Of a stretch of 64,000 nt of DNA, positions 12,992-25,556 are shown piece by piece. A program made the position numbers and the translations under genes. Source of the stretch: Steromphala cineraria. Its lineage: Eukaryota; Mollusca; Gastropoda; Trochida; Trochidae. Within the stretch, counting starts at the first letter, position 1; every line of letters begins with the position of its first letter. The notes beneath the pieces were generated by a model, which ran no database searches, was not told the origin of the DNA, and saw only the letters and a program-made list of their open reading frames with translations. The stretch covers positions 39,443,468 to 39,507,467 of the forward strand of contig OU744735.1 of NCBI GenBank assembly GCA_916613615.1, in the 5' to 3' direction.

Positions 12992-13317
12992 TACCGTATT
13001 CGTCCTATTAAGCGCCCCGGGCGCTTAGCTTAAAAAAATCCAAAGAGGGCGCTTATTGGGATACCCCAGAAAGGGGGGCGCTTAATTGGAATACGTTATA
13101 GACAAGCGAAACTAGCACTTGGGTTTGGAAATTCAGTGCAACTACACATTCACAGGCCCGGATAAACTAATACAGAGGCTTCGGACTCTATTGGAAAAGC
13201 AGTAGAGGTAGGCCATTTGCCATTTTACGTATGAAGGGGGGGGGCGCTCTGTTATATGGAAATTTGTAATACGGGGCGCTTATTAGGGAGGGGGCGCTTA
13301 ATAGGACGAATACGGTA
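12992..13317. mobile_element. MITE with TACCGTATTCGTCC ends
   Basis: Inverted ends TACCGTATTCGTCCTATTAA and TTAATAGGACGAATACGGTA, with subterminal GCGCCCC and GGGGCGC motifs (13011-13030, 13075, 13245-13300). About 326 bp with no coding potential. Confidence 0.85.
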
Positions 13318-13334
13318 GCATGTTTTGGGGAATC

Positions 13335-13795
13335 TTATAAAAAAGATATTTAGTGTTGAATCTTTGTTTGAATTTCTTATGCAAGCTTTTGTTTGATTAA
13401 CCTATTCCAATCCATTTCTTAAACTTATATCATATATATCCACAAAAAAATTAAAAATTGCAAAATGCATTCTATAGTGCTTTTAAAAGCTGCTCCATTC
13501 ACCACATAAAAAGGATATATAATGTTTAATCTTTGTTTGATTGTGTTTTATTAACCTATTCAAATCCATTTCTTAAACTTAAATCATTGAAAGGTGTTCA
13601 CACTAAAATGGCCAGTGAAGTTTTAGCTTGAATTTTGACACTATTCTAGAAAAGTTGATTTGTTTGGTTTTATTATGACATACTGTTTTCGAAATGTTTT
13701 TTTCATGCATTAATATTATTTGTAAAAAAAATAATTCAAAAATTGCAAAATGCATTCTATAGTGCCTTTAAAAGCTGCTCCATTCACCACAGTTC
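13335..13795. repeat. direct duplication interrupted by a MITE-like fragment
   Basis: TTAACCTATTCCAATCCATT (13398) and TTGCAAAATGCATTCTATAG (13457) both recur in order at 13551 and 13742. The second copy is split by about 150 bp starting AAAGGTGTTCACACTAAAATG, similar to the interior of the TTAAAGGGGCAG MITE. Confidence 0.7.
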
Positions 13796-15299
13796 ATAAT
13801 CTACAAAATCTTAACTATTCAATTCAGCTGTCAGCAGTACAGTCAGATTTGCACCCAAATACATGACCGAATAGGAAATCAATAAATATATTTACACTCG
13901 GTAAATATCAATAAGTTATTGTTAAAGAACAAACAATCATAACAGGGAGTGCTGGTCCATTATTAATGTTTTTCCAATTACAGATTCATAAGGGATTTGA
14001 GCTTGTAATCATATTTTCCACTGGAAACCTTTGAAATCTATGCCTTGGAGCTGATTGGAATTTGTCGATATTTGAACACGGTTTTTATGGTGCAGTCATA
14101 TGGAACAATAAGCGTTGTTTGAAGATTGTGGATTTTTCGGTTTGTAATGAGGCGCAACTGATTGAAGTTTCAATGATTTTACTCTGAGTCTTTCAGTTTG
14201 AACAATAAGTTTTGTAGAAAGATTGTTGATATTTTAATCTGACAGCTGAATTGAAAATATGTAAGGAAAATGAAGGTAATTTGAGCTGAGAAACTCAGTT
14301 TTAAAGAAATAATTAAATTCATATGAAATTATTTTTTTATTGTAGATAACTATGGGAATCTATTTTTTCTGGTAAATTAGGTGTCTTTATGTTAAACATA
14401 TTTGCTATAAGGCAATCTTTTTGGAAATTGATTTGAGGTAAAATAATACATCCAATTGATAGCATGCTATCAGTTTAGGTTAATGAATTTGTGTTTGTTT
14501 TGAAAAACATTTAAGTTTAGATAGCACAATTTATGCTTTCTAAAACATCAAATCTAAAATATGTATGGTGAATGTGCCCTTATCTAGATGTACGATAGAC
14601 AAGATTAAATTCAGCTAAAAAAACCCATTGATATTGGTATTTTATTTATTTAATAGAATGTTACAATATTAATTTTCATATCTTTTTAGAAATATGATCC
14701 TTTCAATATTTTAGTTTTGATAATAGCTTGCAATTTATGCCGTGTAATAAATATTTTTTTTACATTTTAGAAAGCAATTTACACATATATGTGCAAACTA
14801 ATATTTGGAATTTAATACTCTCATTCATTTCATTAAGAAGGATAAACGTCTGCAATAAGGCCACTGTGAATACAATGATCATATAAATTTTTTTTTTATC
14901 AAATATGTTCTTATTTTAACATATCAACCATTTCAATAATTCTTGATTATCCCCATCACAAAGTAATTTTACAATTTTTTTACAATTTATAAAAATGTAT
15001 TTCAATAAGAATGAATTTAAGAAGAATAAACAGAAAACTCATAAAATTTCATAGACAGTTTTTATTATCATTTGTAAATAACTCACTTTTATTGATTTCC
15101 AACTGAGAACTCTTAAATAAGCTGATAACAAGTCTTTTGATGATAAAATCTTATTATTAATAATACTTGAAGGTTAATTAAACTACAAAGCTATTTTAGA
15201 AATAACATCAACAAGTTAATAAAAATGAGTTACTTAAAGAATTGATTCCTTATCAACGTTAGGTTGTTCATATTAATAGAAGCCTATAAAAGACGATTA
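13796..15299. other. very AT-rich, no feature recognised
   Basis: Long A/T tracts with no open frame of note and no terminal repeats. Confidence 0.55.
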
Positions 15300-15480
15300 C
15301 CTATCTTGCTATATAAAGGCATTCACTTCTTCCCTTAGCAGGAGGCAATGCAACCCGAACTGATTGATTTTGGCTGACCCAATTAAATATCCATAGTAAC
15401 GATAAGCTGCCATAGTAACAAGGTCACGATTGACGTCATGTCACTCTCAATGGGCCTCCTGGCCAATCAATGGCCAGACG
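15300..15480. promoter_or_regulatory. possible regulatory cluster
   Basis: Within 180 bp of a GC-richer island in AT-rich DNA: TATATAAAGG (15310), CCATAGTAAC twice (15391 and 15410, RFX X-box half-site-like), CRE TGACGTCA (15431-15438), and GGCCAATCAATGGCC (an inverted CCAAT pair, 15461). No exon is seen nearby. Confidence 0.3.
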
Positions 15481-16499
15481 ATGTCTTTTTCCATACAAAG
15501 TTCCATAATCCCTGTTTACAATCTTCCATTCATATTGTTTGTCTTTTAGAGCTTTTTTGGTTTTTCATTATTTTGGTCGTTTTGAATTGGTTTCTGTTTG
15601 CATTGTTATTGTTGATATTCTGATTTTGTTTTGAGGAGATGTTTTAGTTGAATAGTTGGTTTTTGAGGAATTTTTATGTCATTGAATTTTTACACTAAGA
15701 ACAAAAATGGTGGAATTTTTATACAATTAACTATGAGTCAGTCATAAAAGGTATTATATTTCTCTATTGAAATTGTTATGATCAGTATTGTGTAAAAAGC
15801 TGATGACAGAAAGAGGAAGTAACAATATCAATTGGTTTTGAAAGAATATGTTCTTTATAAAAATGATTTTTTGCTTATGCCAATATTGAACAATTCTTAT
15901 ATGCCTACGTGGCAAATACATTGTCAATCAACCTATCATTTGTATAATTGCTTTTGACCAAACTTTTCCATTTTAGTAAAGCTTAATCATCTCTAAGCAT
16001 ATCTCTTTGAATGATTTTCAAGGGTTGATATTGAATTTCAATGCAGAAACAGGAAAAGGGTTAAAAGACATGGTTTCAAAATTATTCCTTGAACTTTATT
16101 TCATCCAATAATTTTAAAATCTTTCCTTTGATACAAAACACATGTCCATTAAACAACAAGTATCAAATCTCATCTAGTCAGAACTCCCTGGGGAGTTTGA
16201 TATGCAACCATGAAGAAAACAAAAAGCTTTGAAACCAAATCAATACAGCACAGCACAATTGAGCAACATTCAGTAATTACGTGCACAGAGGGAGACAAAT
16301 TGTCTAGAATGACTTATGGCATTTCTAGCCATTATATCATGTTGTACCGCCCACTCACTTGGTGTCACTGACAAGCTTGCTTATATACATAGAGAAGCAA
16401 TTGATATCTTATTTCCATGACTCAACACTTTATCTTATTGCAGGAACAAAATCCAATTTAATGGGACCCACAAAGCTTACAAGGGCAAATATTGCATGT
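15481..16499. other. no feature recognised
   Basis: AT-rich; the ORF starting at 15438 is hydrophobic by composition (TTT/TTG runs) and unsupported. Confidence 0.5.
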
Positions 16500-16507
16500 T
16501 TTAACTC

Positions 16508-16848
16508 TAGGGGTGAAACGGTACGCTTGAGGTTCGGTTCGGTACGTATTGCGGTACAGAACCCTCGGTTCGGTACATTTTCGGTTCGGTACAAAACCAA
16601 GAATGTCTGTCGCCATTTTGATTACCTTTGATCGAGATCTTAAGATATCAAGTCATTCAAACACTTTCGTTTATATTAGGCAATCACGAAGTCATTCACA
16701 CACTATCATTTGTAGAGAATAAAAGGTCCTATTTGATGAAGTATGCATTCGGTATATGTACCGAAAATTCAAGTTAATGTACTGTGTACCGAACCGAAAG
16801 CAAAATACCGTGGTTCAACTACAGTAATTTTAAACCGTTTCACCCTTA
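16508..16848. mobile_element. hAT-type MITE with perfect 8-bp target duplication
   Basis: Ends TAGGGGTGAAACGG and CCGTTTCACCCTTA, flanked on both sides by TTTAACTC (16500-16507 and 16849-16856). The interior carries repeats of GGTTCGGTAC and its inverse. An 8-bp duplication is the hallmark of hAT transposition. Confidence 0.88.
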
Positions 16849-16856
16849 TTTAACTC

Positions 16857-18285
16857 CCACTTATTTGGTAGTGATGACTAGCTGACTTATATACTAGTAG
16901 AAGAAAAGGATATTTTTTCCCATTTTTTTTTTTCAAGCTTATCGCAGTTGTAGTTTTGGTACACTGCTGGTATACAGGGATTTGGGAAGGCGGGGCCATG
17001 GGCCATTTTGTACATTTGATGAAAAAATGGCTAAGATTTTGAATTTTACCAATGATATAAGGAGATTGGCCCTTTCAAAGTTCAAAGAGATTCTTAAGCA
17101 GTGCATGTTGCCAGAAATATGAAATGGAGTCTGATTAGATATCACGATATCGGATACCTGACCTTTTTAAAACACCTGACCCCCAGTCCCACCTGAACTC
17201 AAAACACCTGTACTCACCAAGATATATATCCTGTTACCATGGTACCTCTCCACAACTGCTGTCAGTTAAAATACTTGTTGTTCTTTTCTAATGTTCACAC
17301 ATAAGTCAGAATAATCTAGTTATTCAGAAATTATCCCATGGAAAAACGCTGCCTTCCTTTGAGCTAAATTACCAAATACATACATTCAAACTGACTTGAA
17401 TTTAACTAGAATTTAACTAGAATCTTTCCTTATATTTGATAAAAAATAAAAGAATTATATTTCTGATAAGTCCTACTTTACCAAGCCCTTTTTTGGACCA
17501 CACAAATGCCTCAATTCTATTACAACTAAGCCACAAATGAAGTTTAAAAAAACCATCATTGATTATGCCATGCAATGCCCAATTCAATTCTCAGGGGGAT
17601 CGTTTAAGTTTTATCACGTTCCATTGAATTGAATAGCAGGATAACAAACTGATTTTAATTAGATTTGCACAATGCATGCTTCCTGTGTAATGGCTCTCAA
17701 CGTTGAAATTACTTTGTCTTAAAGGGACAGTAGCACATGTTTTTGTGATAGTCTTTAACCCTTTGCCTGCCTGAATAAGTTTCCGTCCTGAACTGTCACG
17801 CCTTGAGGCTTGAGTTTTGACTTCAACCCCATTGTTAGACAGCATTGTTACTAGTGTGCAATTTGGACATTTTTAAATCAATGACAATACCAACTTTTTG
17901 GGATATTGTTTTAAATTCTCAGACCTTCATCACCTTCCAATGGTTGATATCACTATTTCAAATATCGTTCTTTTTCTTGTAGACAATTTGTTATGAAAAG
18001 ACCACTTCAATTTATATATGAAATATTGCCTTCTTTGGTTTCTTTCACATTTAAATGTTTGTTGCATCTTGCTCAAAATTAGACATAATGCCCAGAGTGT
18101 TCAAGTTCTCTCATATATCTCATTATTGAGAATTATTGTTCTTGAAGTTGTACATTTTCCCCATTGTATGTGGATACTTCACCACATAAAGATCATAATA
18201 TATAACCATCAATGTAAGATATTGCATATGGTTTATTTCTCACATTCATCTCCCTCTTTGTTCTCAAAGATCAACATCTTACCAT
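16857..18285. other. no gene; MITE fragment only
   Basis: Contains the MITE fragment at 17718. CCTGACC-rich DNA at 17155-17210 is not coding. Confidence 0.5.
17718..17746. mobile_element. TTAAAGGGGCAGTAGCA MITE terminal fragment
   Basis: CTTAAAGGGACAGTAGCACA followed by TGTTTTTGT matches one terminus only. Confidence 0.5.
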
Positions 18286-18725
18286 AATAGATATTGCTGT
18301 ATTTCATTTCTTAGATACTCATCCACTCCTTATTGATGCTATCTAATTATCATAGAAATTCTGCAAGCTGTAAACTACAATGTATTCACCAAGTAAGGAC
18401 CACATTTATCTATATAAGATATTGCTGTATTTCATTTTTTGGTCACTCATCGACTATAAATTGATTCTATCTAATTATTATAGAAAATTGGCAAGCTGTA
18501 GAATATTCACCAAGTTAGGACCACATAAATCTATAAGATATTGCTGTATTTCATTTCTTGGCCACACATCCACTCCTTATTGATTCTATCCAGTTATCAT
18601 AGAAATTCTGCAAGCTGTAGACTACTCACCAAGTTAGGACCACATATAAGATATTGCTGTATTTCATTTCTTGGCCACAAATCGACTCCCCATTGTTTCT
18701 ATCTCATTATGGTCCATCTAGAGAA
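18286..18725. repeat. tandem repeat, 112-127-bp unit, about 3.5 copies
   Basis: AGATATTGCTGTATTTCATTT recurs four times, with TCATAGAAATTCTGCAAGCTG and CACCAAGTTAGGACCACAT between. Unit length shortens from left to right. Confidence 0.8.
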
Positions 18726-19179
18726 ACAGTAATCACCCGTCTCTGACAGTAATTAATCAACGGGACAATTATCAGCCGGACATCAAAGTGTGAACCGTAG
18801 GCCGGTTCTGGAGCAAAGTCTTCAAGGCCTGGAATGGACTATCAGCTAAGGCAATTAGAGTGTTCAGAAGCTCCTGGTCATTTTGGGATTACCATCAGTT
18901 GTGATCACCTGCTGTGGACATAAGCGTTAGAGGATCCTAGACTTGCAAAGAATGTACAATATTTTTTCTTTTGTAAATTGTAATGGAAACTTAACTCAAC
19001 TGATATTTTTTTCAGAGACCTTTTCATTGACCATGTTTAAAGTATGTTTATTCCTTTTTGGATTGATGTTGACTTTTGAGACTCAAGACATGAACTCTAC
19101 ATAATTTTGAATTATTGGAAAATGTTATTGAGCAATAAGAATCAGTGCCAACCATTCCTGGTGGCAAGTCTACAGAGAT
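18726..19179. other. GC-richer island of unknown nature
   Basis: 18740-18930 is less AT-rich than its flanks but has stops in all frames within about 30 codons and no clear splice pair. Confidence 0.35.
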
Positions 19180-19600
19180 TTAGAGTCAGAATAGAACAGC
19201 ACCTGCAGCAAAGGACACAATCATACCAAAGCTGCTCCCAAGTAGGCAGGATTTTGAAATCTCATTTTAGAGATTCATTGGGCTCAGGGATTTTTTCATG
19301 CTTCGATGTTTTTCATGCTATTAATACTTGTTTGATCAACTGTCAGCTATTTCAGAATAGAACAGGACCTGATGTTAGATGATCAAGCAGCCAGGATCTT
19401 GAAATCACATTTTTGAGATTCATTGGGCTCAGGGATTTTTTCATGCTTCGATGTTTTTCATGCTATTAATACTTGTTTGATCAACCGCAGACTATTTCTG
19501 AATAAACCAGGACCTGGTGTAAGGGGTTAGATGCTCAAGTAGTAGTGAAATCACATTGCAGAGATTTAGCTCAGGGATATTTTCATGCTAAGTGTCCTCC
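19180..19600. repeat. tandem duplication, about 145-bp unit
   Basis: GATTCATTGGGCTCAGGGAT followed by CATGCTTCGATGTTTTTCAT occurs at 19270 and 19416 almost unchanged. A third, shortened copy is near 19545. Confidence 0.8.
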
Positions 19601-20239
19601 AGCTTTCCCAGCAATTTCCACAAAGAACCATTCCACCATAAGCGGCTTGCCTCACTTTTATAGCCTCTGATTACTGCTTGTCGTTCCTTAATATTCAAAT
19701 CACAGGAAATTACAGTTAGTTGACTTCAGAAAGCATATAAGGCTACCTGCTGAATGAAATCTGATCAAAGTCCAGAAATATCAATACCCATGTAATGATG
19801 TGGAAGATTTTACATAAGGAACCAGCAGGGATTTAGTTGGAATGACATTTTTTGCTTGAGCAGAGCCAGACAGCTCTTGTTCCTCCCAAAGCCACACTCA
19901 AATCAAAGTATGTTTTTATCGGAAAATATATCAAGCGTACTTACCTTTGTCTAATGTCTGTTGGTTCTATTGGCTAGCTGTCTGACAGCCATTGCTAATT
20001 CTTTGTTCAAGAATAAAAGTTCTAGAAAACACTTGAGCTAGAGTGATGAAGTGCAGACTCTCACAAGCCTGAGTGAGTAGGGTTTAACATGCTGCCAGCA
20101 GTACTTCAGCTATGTTCTTACAAGATCAAACAGTTTTGAACATTTTGATGGACAAATCTCAGTTCAGGCAGTGTTGATCCTAAGACTTTTCATGATGATG
20201 TATAGCCGAATGGTCTGTTAAAATTATGAGCATGTTTTG

Positions 20240-20510
20240 CTTGTGAGAATGATTATGATTATAGATATCATAATTATCAAGTCTTTGATTGTTTTTATAA
20301 ATGATAATGTGTTTATAAAGCACCTTTGTAGAATCATGATTAGGATTATGGATATCACCATTATCCAGTCTTTGATTGTTCTTATAAATGATAATGTGTT
20401 TATAAAGCACCTTTGTAGAATCATGATTAGGATTATGGATATCACCATTATCCAGTCTTTGATTGTTCTTATAAATGATAATGTGTTTATAAATCACCTT
20501 TGTATCCGAC
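20240..20510. repeat. 87-bp tandem repeat, 3 copies
   Basis: TTATAAATGATAATGTGTTT recurs three times at 87-bp spacing. The spacing is a multiple of three, so ORFs are open on both strands; all are repeat artefacts. Confidence 0.85.
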
Positions 20511-22103
20511 TAGTGATCTCCTCATAGTAAAGTGTAGTGTAAAGTGACTATAGGCTTCTTAAAGCAGTTTTTCATGCTTGATGCAAGAGCAGAGAATAAT
20601 CTGTTTGTAAATTACGTTGATAAGACATATTTGATAAGGTTACTTTTAAAACAAGAGCTGCTGTCATCAAATTTTCAATCATTTCTTAGCAGTATGGTCA
20701 TATATTATCCCATGCAGGCCAAAACATTCAGATGGGCCTGAAATATCTTTGCAAAGCATGATGACGAAGCCAGGGCTATACATAAGCAGCTTTGGTCATT
20801 TTTGCTGCCTCAACATGTGCAAAAAGAAAATTTCATAATCAGAATATTCATTGACATGTTGATTAATCACGTATATTTAACTGAGACATACTTGTTCTTA
20901 AGACACCCTCTCTTTGTAAGAAACTTTGCTTAAGTTGAAATTACTTTCCTCCACCCACTTACACCAAAGAATATGATTCCGTCTAGCAGATATAAAAAGC
21001 TATTTTTGTCTAATTAATAAAGAGAGTATATGTAAGGTAGTCTTGAAGTAAACAACCACGGCCTTGCCATAGATCAATTGACTTGTTATTTTAAGACTTG
21101 CAAAGTTATATATAACATACCACAGTCCAAAGGCCCTCATTTATACCTTAAAAGGGAAGGAAATGTAATGAAAACTGGTATTTTGACAAGATTATTCTTT
21201 GACCTGTTTATTTCTAAGAAAGATGTGCAAAACTGTTTATAAACAGACATCAGTCTTAATCACAGATACCCAAAAGGACTAAGAAATGTCATCAAAACTC
21301 ATATGGTGACGAATTTATCCATTGACATATTTTAAAGACAGACATGCAAAGCTATTTCTGATGGAAAGCCGTCTAAGTCATGCCACATATCCTCAAGGAC
21401 CAGGCAATGTGATCAAAACTTGTATCCTGAGACACGATTTGACACGAGATTGATTTTCCGGTGCGTAGCGCTTTTTATAAGATCTCCAGAGCACGGCTGG
21501 TAAAAGATAAATTGAAAATCAATAACGTTATCAGAAAGGTTATGAGACTCTAGTCAACATTTCGGTACCGTAGTTTAAGTATTTGATGCTCTGAAACCAG
21601 TAGAAAATGTTCTTTTTTACCCCTGGTTATGCAGTTGTATTAAATTTATTCTCATGAGAACCTTTGATTTTGAGAATAGTTTGTTGGCAAGGAATTGTTA
21701 TGGGTTGCAGTGCATTCAAAGGTGTGATTCTATATACTGCTGTCTGTATTTGATGTATTTGTGTTTTGTGCCGCCAAATAATAATGAGACTTTAAAGTTA
21801 GTAAGATTTTCTTTCCTCTTATCTTTAAAATCATACAGTAATTTATCTTTCTTCTTCAATGGAGGCCATCATTTGTCTTGCTTCCACATATCCAAGTAAG
21901 GATATGATAATGATTATGTGTTTGTGTAAGAGACACAGAGACATCAAGACAAATACATGGAGGGAGACATAGTCTGATCAGCATATTATAGGAATTAACG
22001 TATCAGGGTTAGGTTAACTTATTTACTACCAGAATATCTTTCCAATTTGTGTCATGTCAAATTACTTTGGTGATTAAAATTAATATCACTAGGTCATGCC
22101 TAT
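20511..22103. other. no feature recognised
   Basis: AT-rich intergenic or intronic DNA; small ORFs show no family features. Confidence 0.5.
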
Positions 22104-22459
22104 TTAAAGGGGCAGTAACACCTTTTGGTAATTTTATGTTTTAAAATTTTCATTGATAATTGTACGTTAATGCTAAATCTATTTCTTTGATAGTGTCTAA
22201 AATCTCATTACACACGCCAATCATCCATAGTGAGAGGACAAAGTATTCACATAAAATCCATTGGCGGCCATTTTGTGTGAACACCTTTAATTCATTTGTG
22301 TAAGAAAAAGGAATAGCATGGCTAAACTTTACATTATATATTTGAATTATTACTGCTCCATTTAGTTCAAATACATTGTCTTTTAATTGGAACCCTTAAT
22401 TTTCATTTTCTTGACATCACCTTATATTCCACCTAAAAACGTGCTACTGCCCCTTTAAG
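22104..22459. mobile_element. TTAAAGGGGCAGTAGCA MITE, copy 3
   Basis: Ends TTTAAAGGGGCAGTAACACC and GTGCTACTGCCCCTTTAA, with the same internal orientation as copy 2. Confidence 0.85.
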
Positions 22460-22925
22460 ATATTTTTGGTTTGTCGTCTAGTTGCTGGATGGACTTACTT
22501 AGTGAAATGGCACTGGTGTTGGGCCTGGAAAGGAGAGTTATTATGTAGATTATGGTAATAGGAGCCACTGATGGGTTGCTTATATAAAGCGTCCATATTC
22601 TGGTTTCTGATAAATTGCTTCAAGATATTGCCTTTCAAGTAGAGTTTGTGGGTAATTGCACTGGAAAACATGGTTCTGGGCCAACATTGTTATAATAAAC
22701 AGATAATTTGAGAAATGATAGACATAAACGTGTATAACCCTGCCTAGAGACAGAGGACTGTTTAGAAAGTCTAAAAAGATTAAATCCCTAAATTAATTAT
22801 CTTTACATTTTCCGATGTATGTATCAGCAGATTAAAGTATGAATAGGTTTGTCACACTGATGCTAGCAAAATATTAAAAATGAGCCTTCTAAGACTCAAA
22901 AATTATTTTTGCCTATTTTGTCGAG

Positions 22926-23215
22926 GCCTGATGGATGAGTTGGTTGGCCACTGGTCTGGTCAGTGCTAGAGAAACATTTAGTCTCAGAAGTGTTTGTTTT
23001 CAATATTGACAATATTTTAAACCATTCATGTTTTATGACAAAATTAAAGGGAACCCAGAAGATGGTTTTAACCTCAGTGCTGAGTAATCTGGATTGCTAT
23101 ACTTTTCCAGATTGTTTGGTCGTCAAATTGATATTTCTAGATGACAGACTGACTAGGTCATTGCTTGAATCTGAAGGTGTTGGTTCAAATCCTACAAGGG
23201 ACTCAATCTGAAGAA
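22926..23215 (+). mobile_element. possible tRNA-derived SINE remnants
   Basis: GCCTGATGGATGAGTTGG resembles a pol III A box and GGTTCAAATCCTACAAGGG a B box, but they are 250 bp apart, so either two fragments or an interrupted SINE. The overlapping ORFs translate the B-box region. Confidence 0.3.
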
Positions 23216-23574
23216 GTATCCGGTACAATAATTGGTTCATAGATATTGGAAATAGTGTGATCCTAAATCTTACATATTTCGTTCTGGTACATTCTGAGTA
23301 GTTCAAGGTTACTTATAATTTATTTCACAATCCCTATTTTGACATTTTAGAAATCATGAATCATGCAAATCATGAAAAGTTGGCAAATTACTGTTTCTGA
23401 TATTCCTGTTATATATATCCCTGATGCTTATAGGAAAGAAATGTAAATGTTGATATTTATTGAAAATAATGAATTCTTTATGTCTTGTTCAGCAAAACTT
23501 AATGATAACAATTCAAATGGCAAAATACAGTTATTCTTATTTTGACCATTTTTATCAATAACGCAAAGATATAT

Positions 23575-25556
23575 TTTTTAGCTCATCAGGACTGAAAGTC
23601 CAGATGGGCTTATGGCATGGCCCGTCGTCCGGCGTCCGTCCGTCCGTCGTCCGTCGTCCGTCCGTCGTCCGTCGTCCGTCCGTCCGTCAACTTTTGACAC
23701 TTTCGACTTCTCCTCATGAACCATACACATTAGAGAGCTGAAATTCTGTGTACAAGTACCTTAGCATATGGAGATTCTAATTTGTAACTTTGGTGACCCT
23801 GTGACCCCAAATAGGGTCACAGGGGTCACAACTTTAAAAACCTAGTTTCATCTTCTTCTCCAGTTCCAGAAGGACTAGAGAGTTAAAAATGATATGTGCA
23901 GACTCCTTGGCTAATGGGGATTCTAATTTGTAACTTTGGTGACCCTGTGACCTCAAATAGGGTCACAGGGGTCACAACTTTAAAAACCTAGTTTCATCTT
24001 CTTCTCCAGTTCCAGAAGGACTAGAGAGTTAAAAATGATATGTGCAGACTCCTTGGCTAATGGGGATTCTAATTTGTAACTTTGGTGACCCTGTGACCCC
24101 AAATAGGGTCACAGGGGTCACAACCTTAAATACCTATTTTCATCATCTTCTCCAGTTCCAAAAGGAGTAGAGAGTTAAAAATTATATGTGCTGACTCCTT
24201 GGACAATGGAGATTCTAATTTGTAACTTTGGTGACCCTGTGACCCCAAATAGGGTCACAGGGGTCACAACCTTAAAAACCTATTTTCATCTTCTTCTCCA
24301 GTTCTAAAAGGACTAGAGAGTTAAAAACGATATGTGCAGACTCCTTGGCCAATGGGGATTCTAAATTGTAGATTTTGTGACCCCATGACCCCAAATAGGG
24401 TCACAGGGGTCACCACTTTAAAAACCTATTTTCATCTTCTTCTCCAGTTCTAAAAGGAGTAGAGAGTTAAAAATGATATGTGCAGACTCCTTGGACAATG
24501 GAGATTCTAATTTGTAACTTTGGTGACCCTGTGACCCCAAATAGGGTCACAGGGGTCACAACCTTAAAAACTTATTTTCATCTTCTTCTCCAGTTCTAAA
24601 AGGACTAGAGAGTTAAAAACGATATGTGCAGACTCCTTGGCCAATTGGGATTCTAAATTGTAGATTTTGTGACCCCATGACCCCAAATAGGGTCACAGGG
24701 GTCACAACCTTAAAAACCTATTTACATCTTCTTCTCCAGTTCTAAAAGGACTAGAGAGTTGAAAGTGATATGTGCAGACTCCTTGGACATTGGGGATTCT
24801 AATTTGTAACTTTGGTGAACCTGTGACCCCAAAATGGGGTCACAGGGGTCTCAACCTTAAAAACCTATTTTCATCTTCTTCTCCAGTACTAAAAGGACTA
24901 TAGAGTTGAAAATGATATGTGCAGACTCCTTGGCCAATCGGGATTCTTAATTGTAGATTTCGTGACCCCATGACCCCAAATAGGGTCACAGGGGTCACAA
25001 CCTTAAAAACCAATTCTCATCTTCTTCTCCAGTTCCAAAAGGTCTAGAGAGTTAATATTGATATGTGCTGACTCCTTGGACAATGGGGATTCTAATTTGT
25101 AACTTTGTTGACCCTGTGACCCCAAATAGGGTCACAGGGGTCACAACCTTAAAAAACTATTTTCATCATCATCTTTAGCTCCTAAAGGTCTATTGAGCTG
25201 AAAGACTGCATGTAGACTCCTTGGCCAATTGGGATTATAAACTGTAGGTTTTGTGACCCCATGACCCCAAATAGGGTCACAGGGGTCACAATCTTAAAAA
25301 CCTATTTTTCTCCATTAGATGACAGTCTATGGCAAATATATTTCTCCTTGGATATTTTAGTGTGGACTTCTTTCACTGTCTGATATTGGCGATCTAGAAA
25401 GTGTTGAATAATAATACATTAAATTTTGTTTTGTAATTTTTTTATAGTTTTTTTATGCAATAGGTAACATCAGTTTCTTTTTTAGCTCATCTTGCCTGTA
25501 TAAAGCAAACTTGATATGATGCCTGATGAGCTACAGAGCCAATGGCTCTATTTTTA
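23575..25556 (+). mobile_element. hairpin-ended element, family C, with about 11 tandem core units
   Basis: Left hairpin at 23580-23610: arm AGCTCATCAGGACT, loop gaa, arm AGTCCAGATGGGCT, then a GTCCGTCCGTC tract. The right end reads CCTGATGAGCT (25522-25532), then hairpin arms AGAGCC and GGCTCT around aat (25535-25549), then ATTTTTA. The core (about 23735-25300) is a tandem array of about 145-150-bp units, each carrying GTGACCCTGTGACCC and, after caaata, GGGTCACAGGGGTCAC, a self-complementary pair. A second, worn left-type end (TAGCTCATCTTGCCTG) lies at 25483. Confidence 0.75.

Noticed and set aside
20180..20527. Repetitive ORFs on both strands
   Set aside because: They arise because the 87-bp tandem unit is a multiple of three and lacks stops; no sign of coding.
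23097..23306. Functional tRNA gene
   Set aside because: Only isolated A-box-like and B-box-like motifs; no 72-base cloverleaf can be drawn between them.
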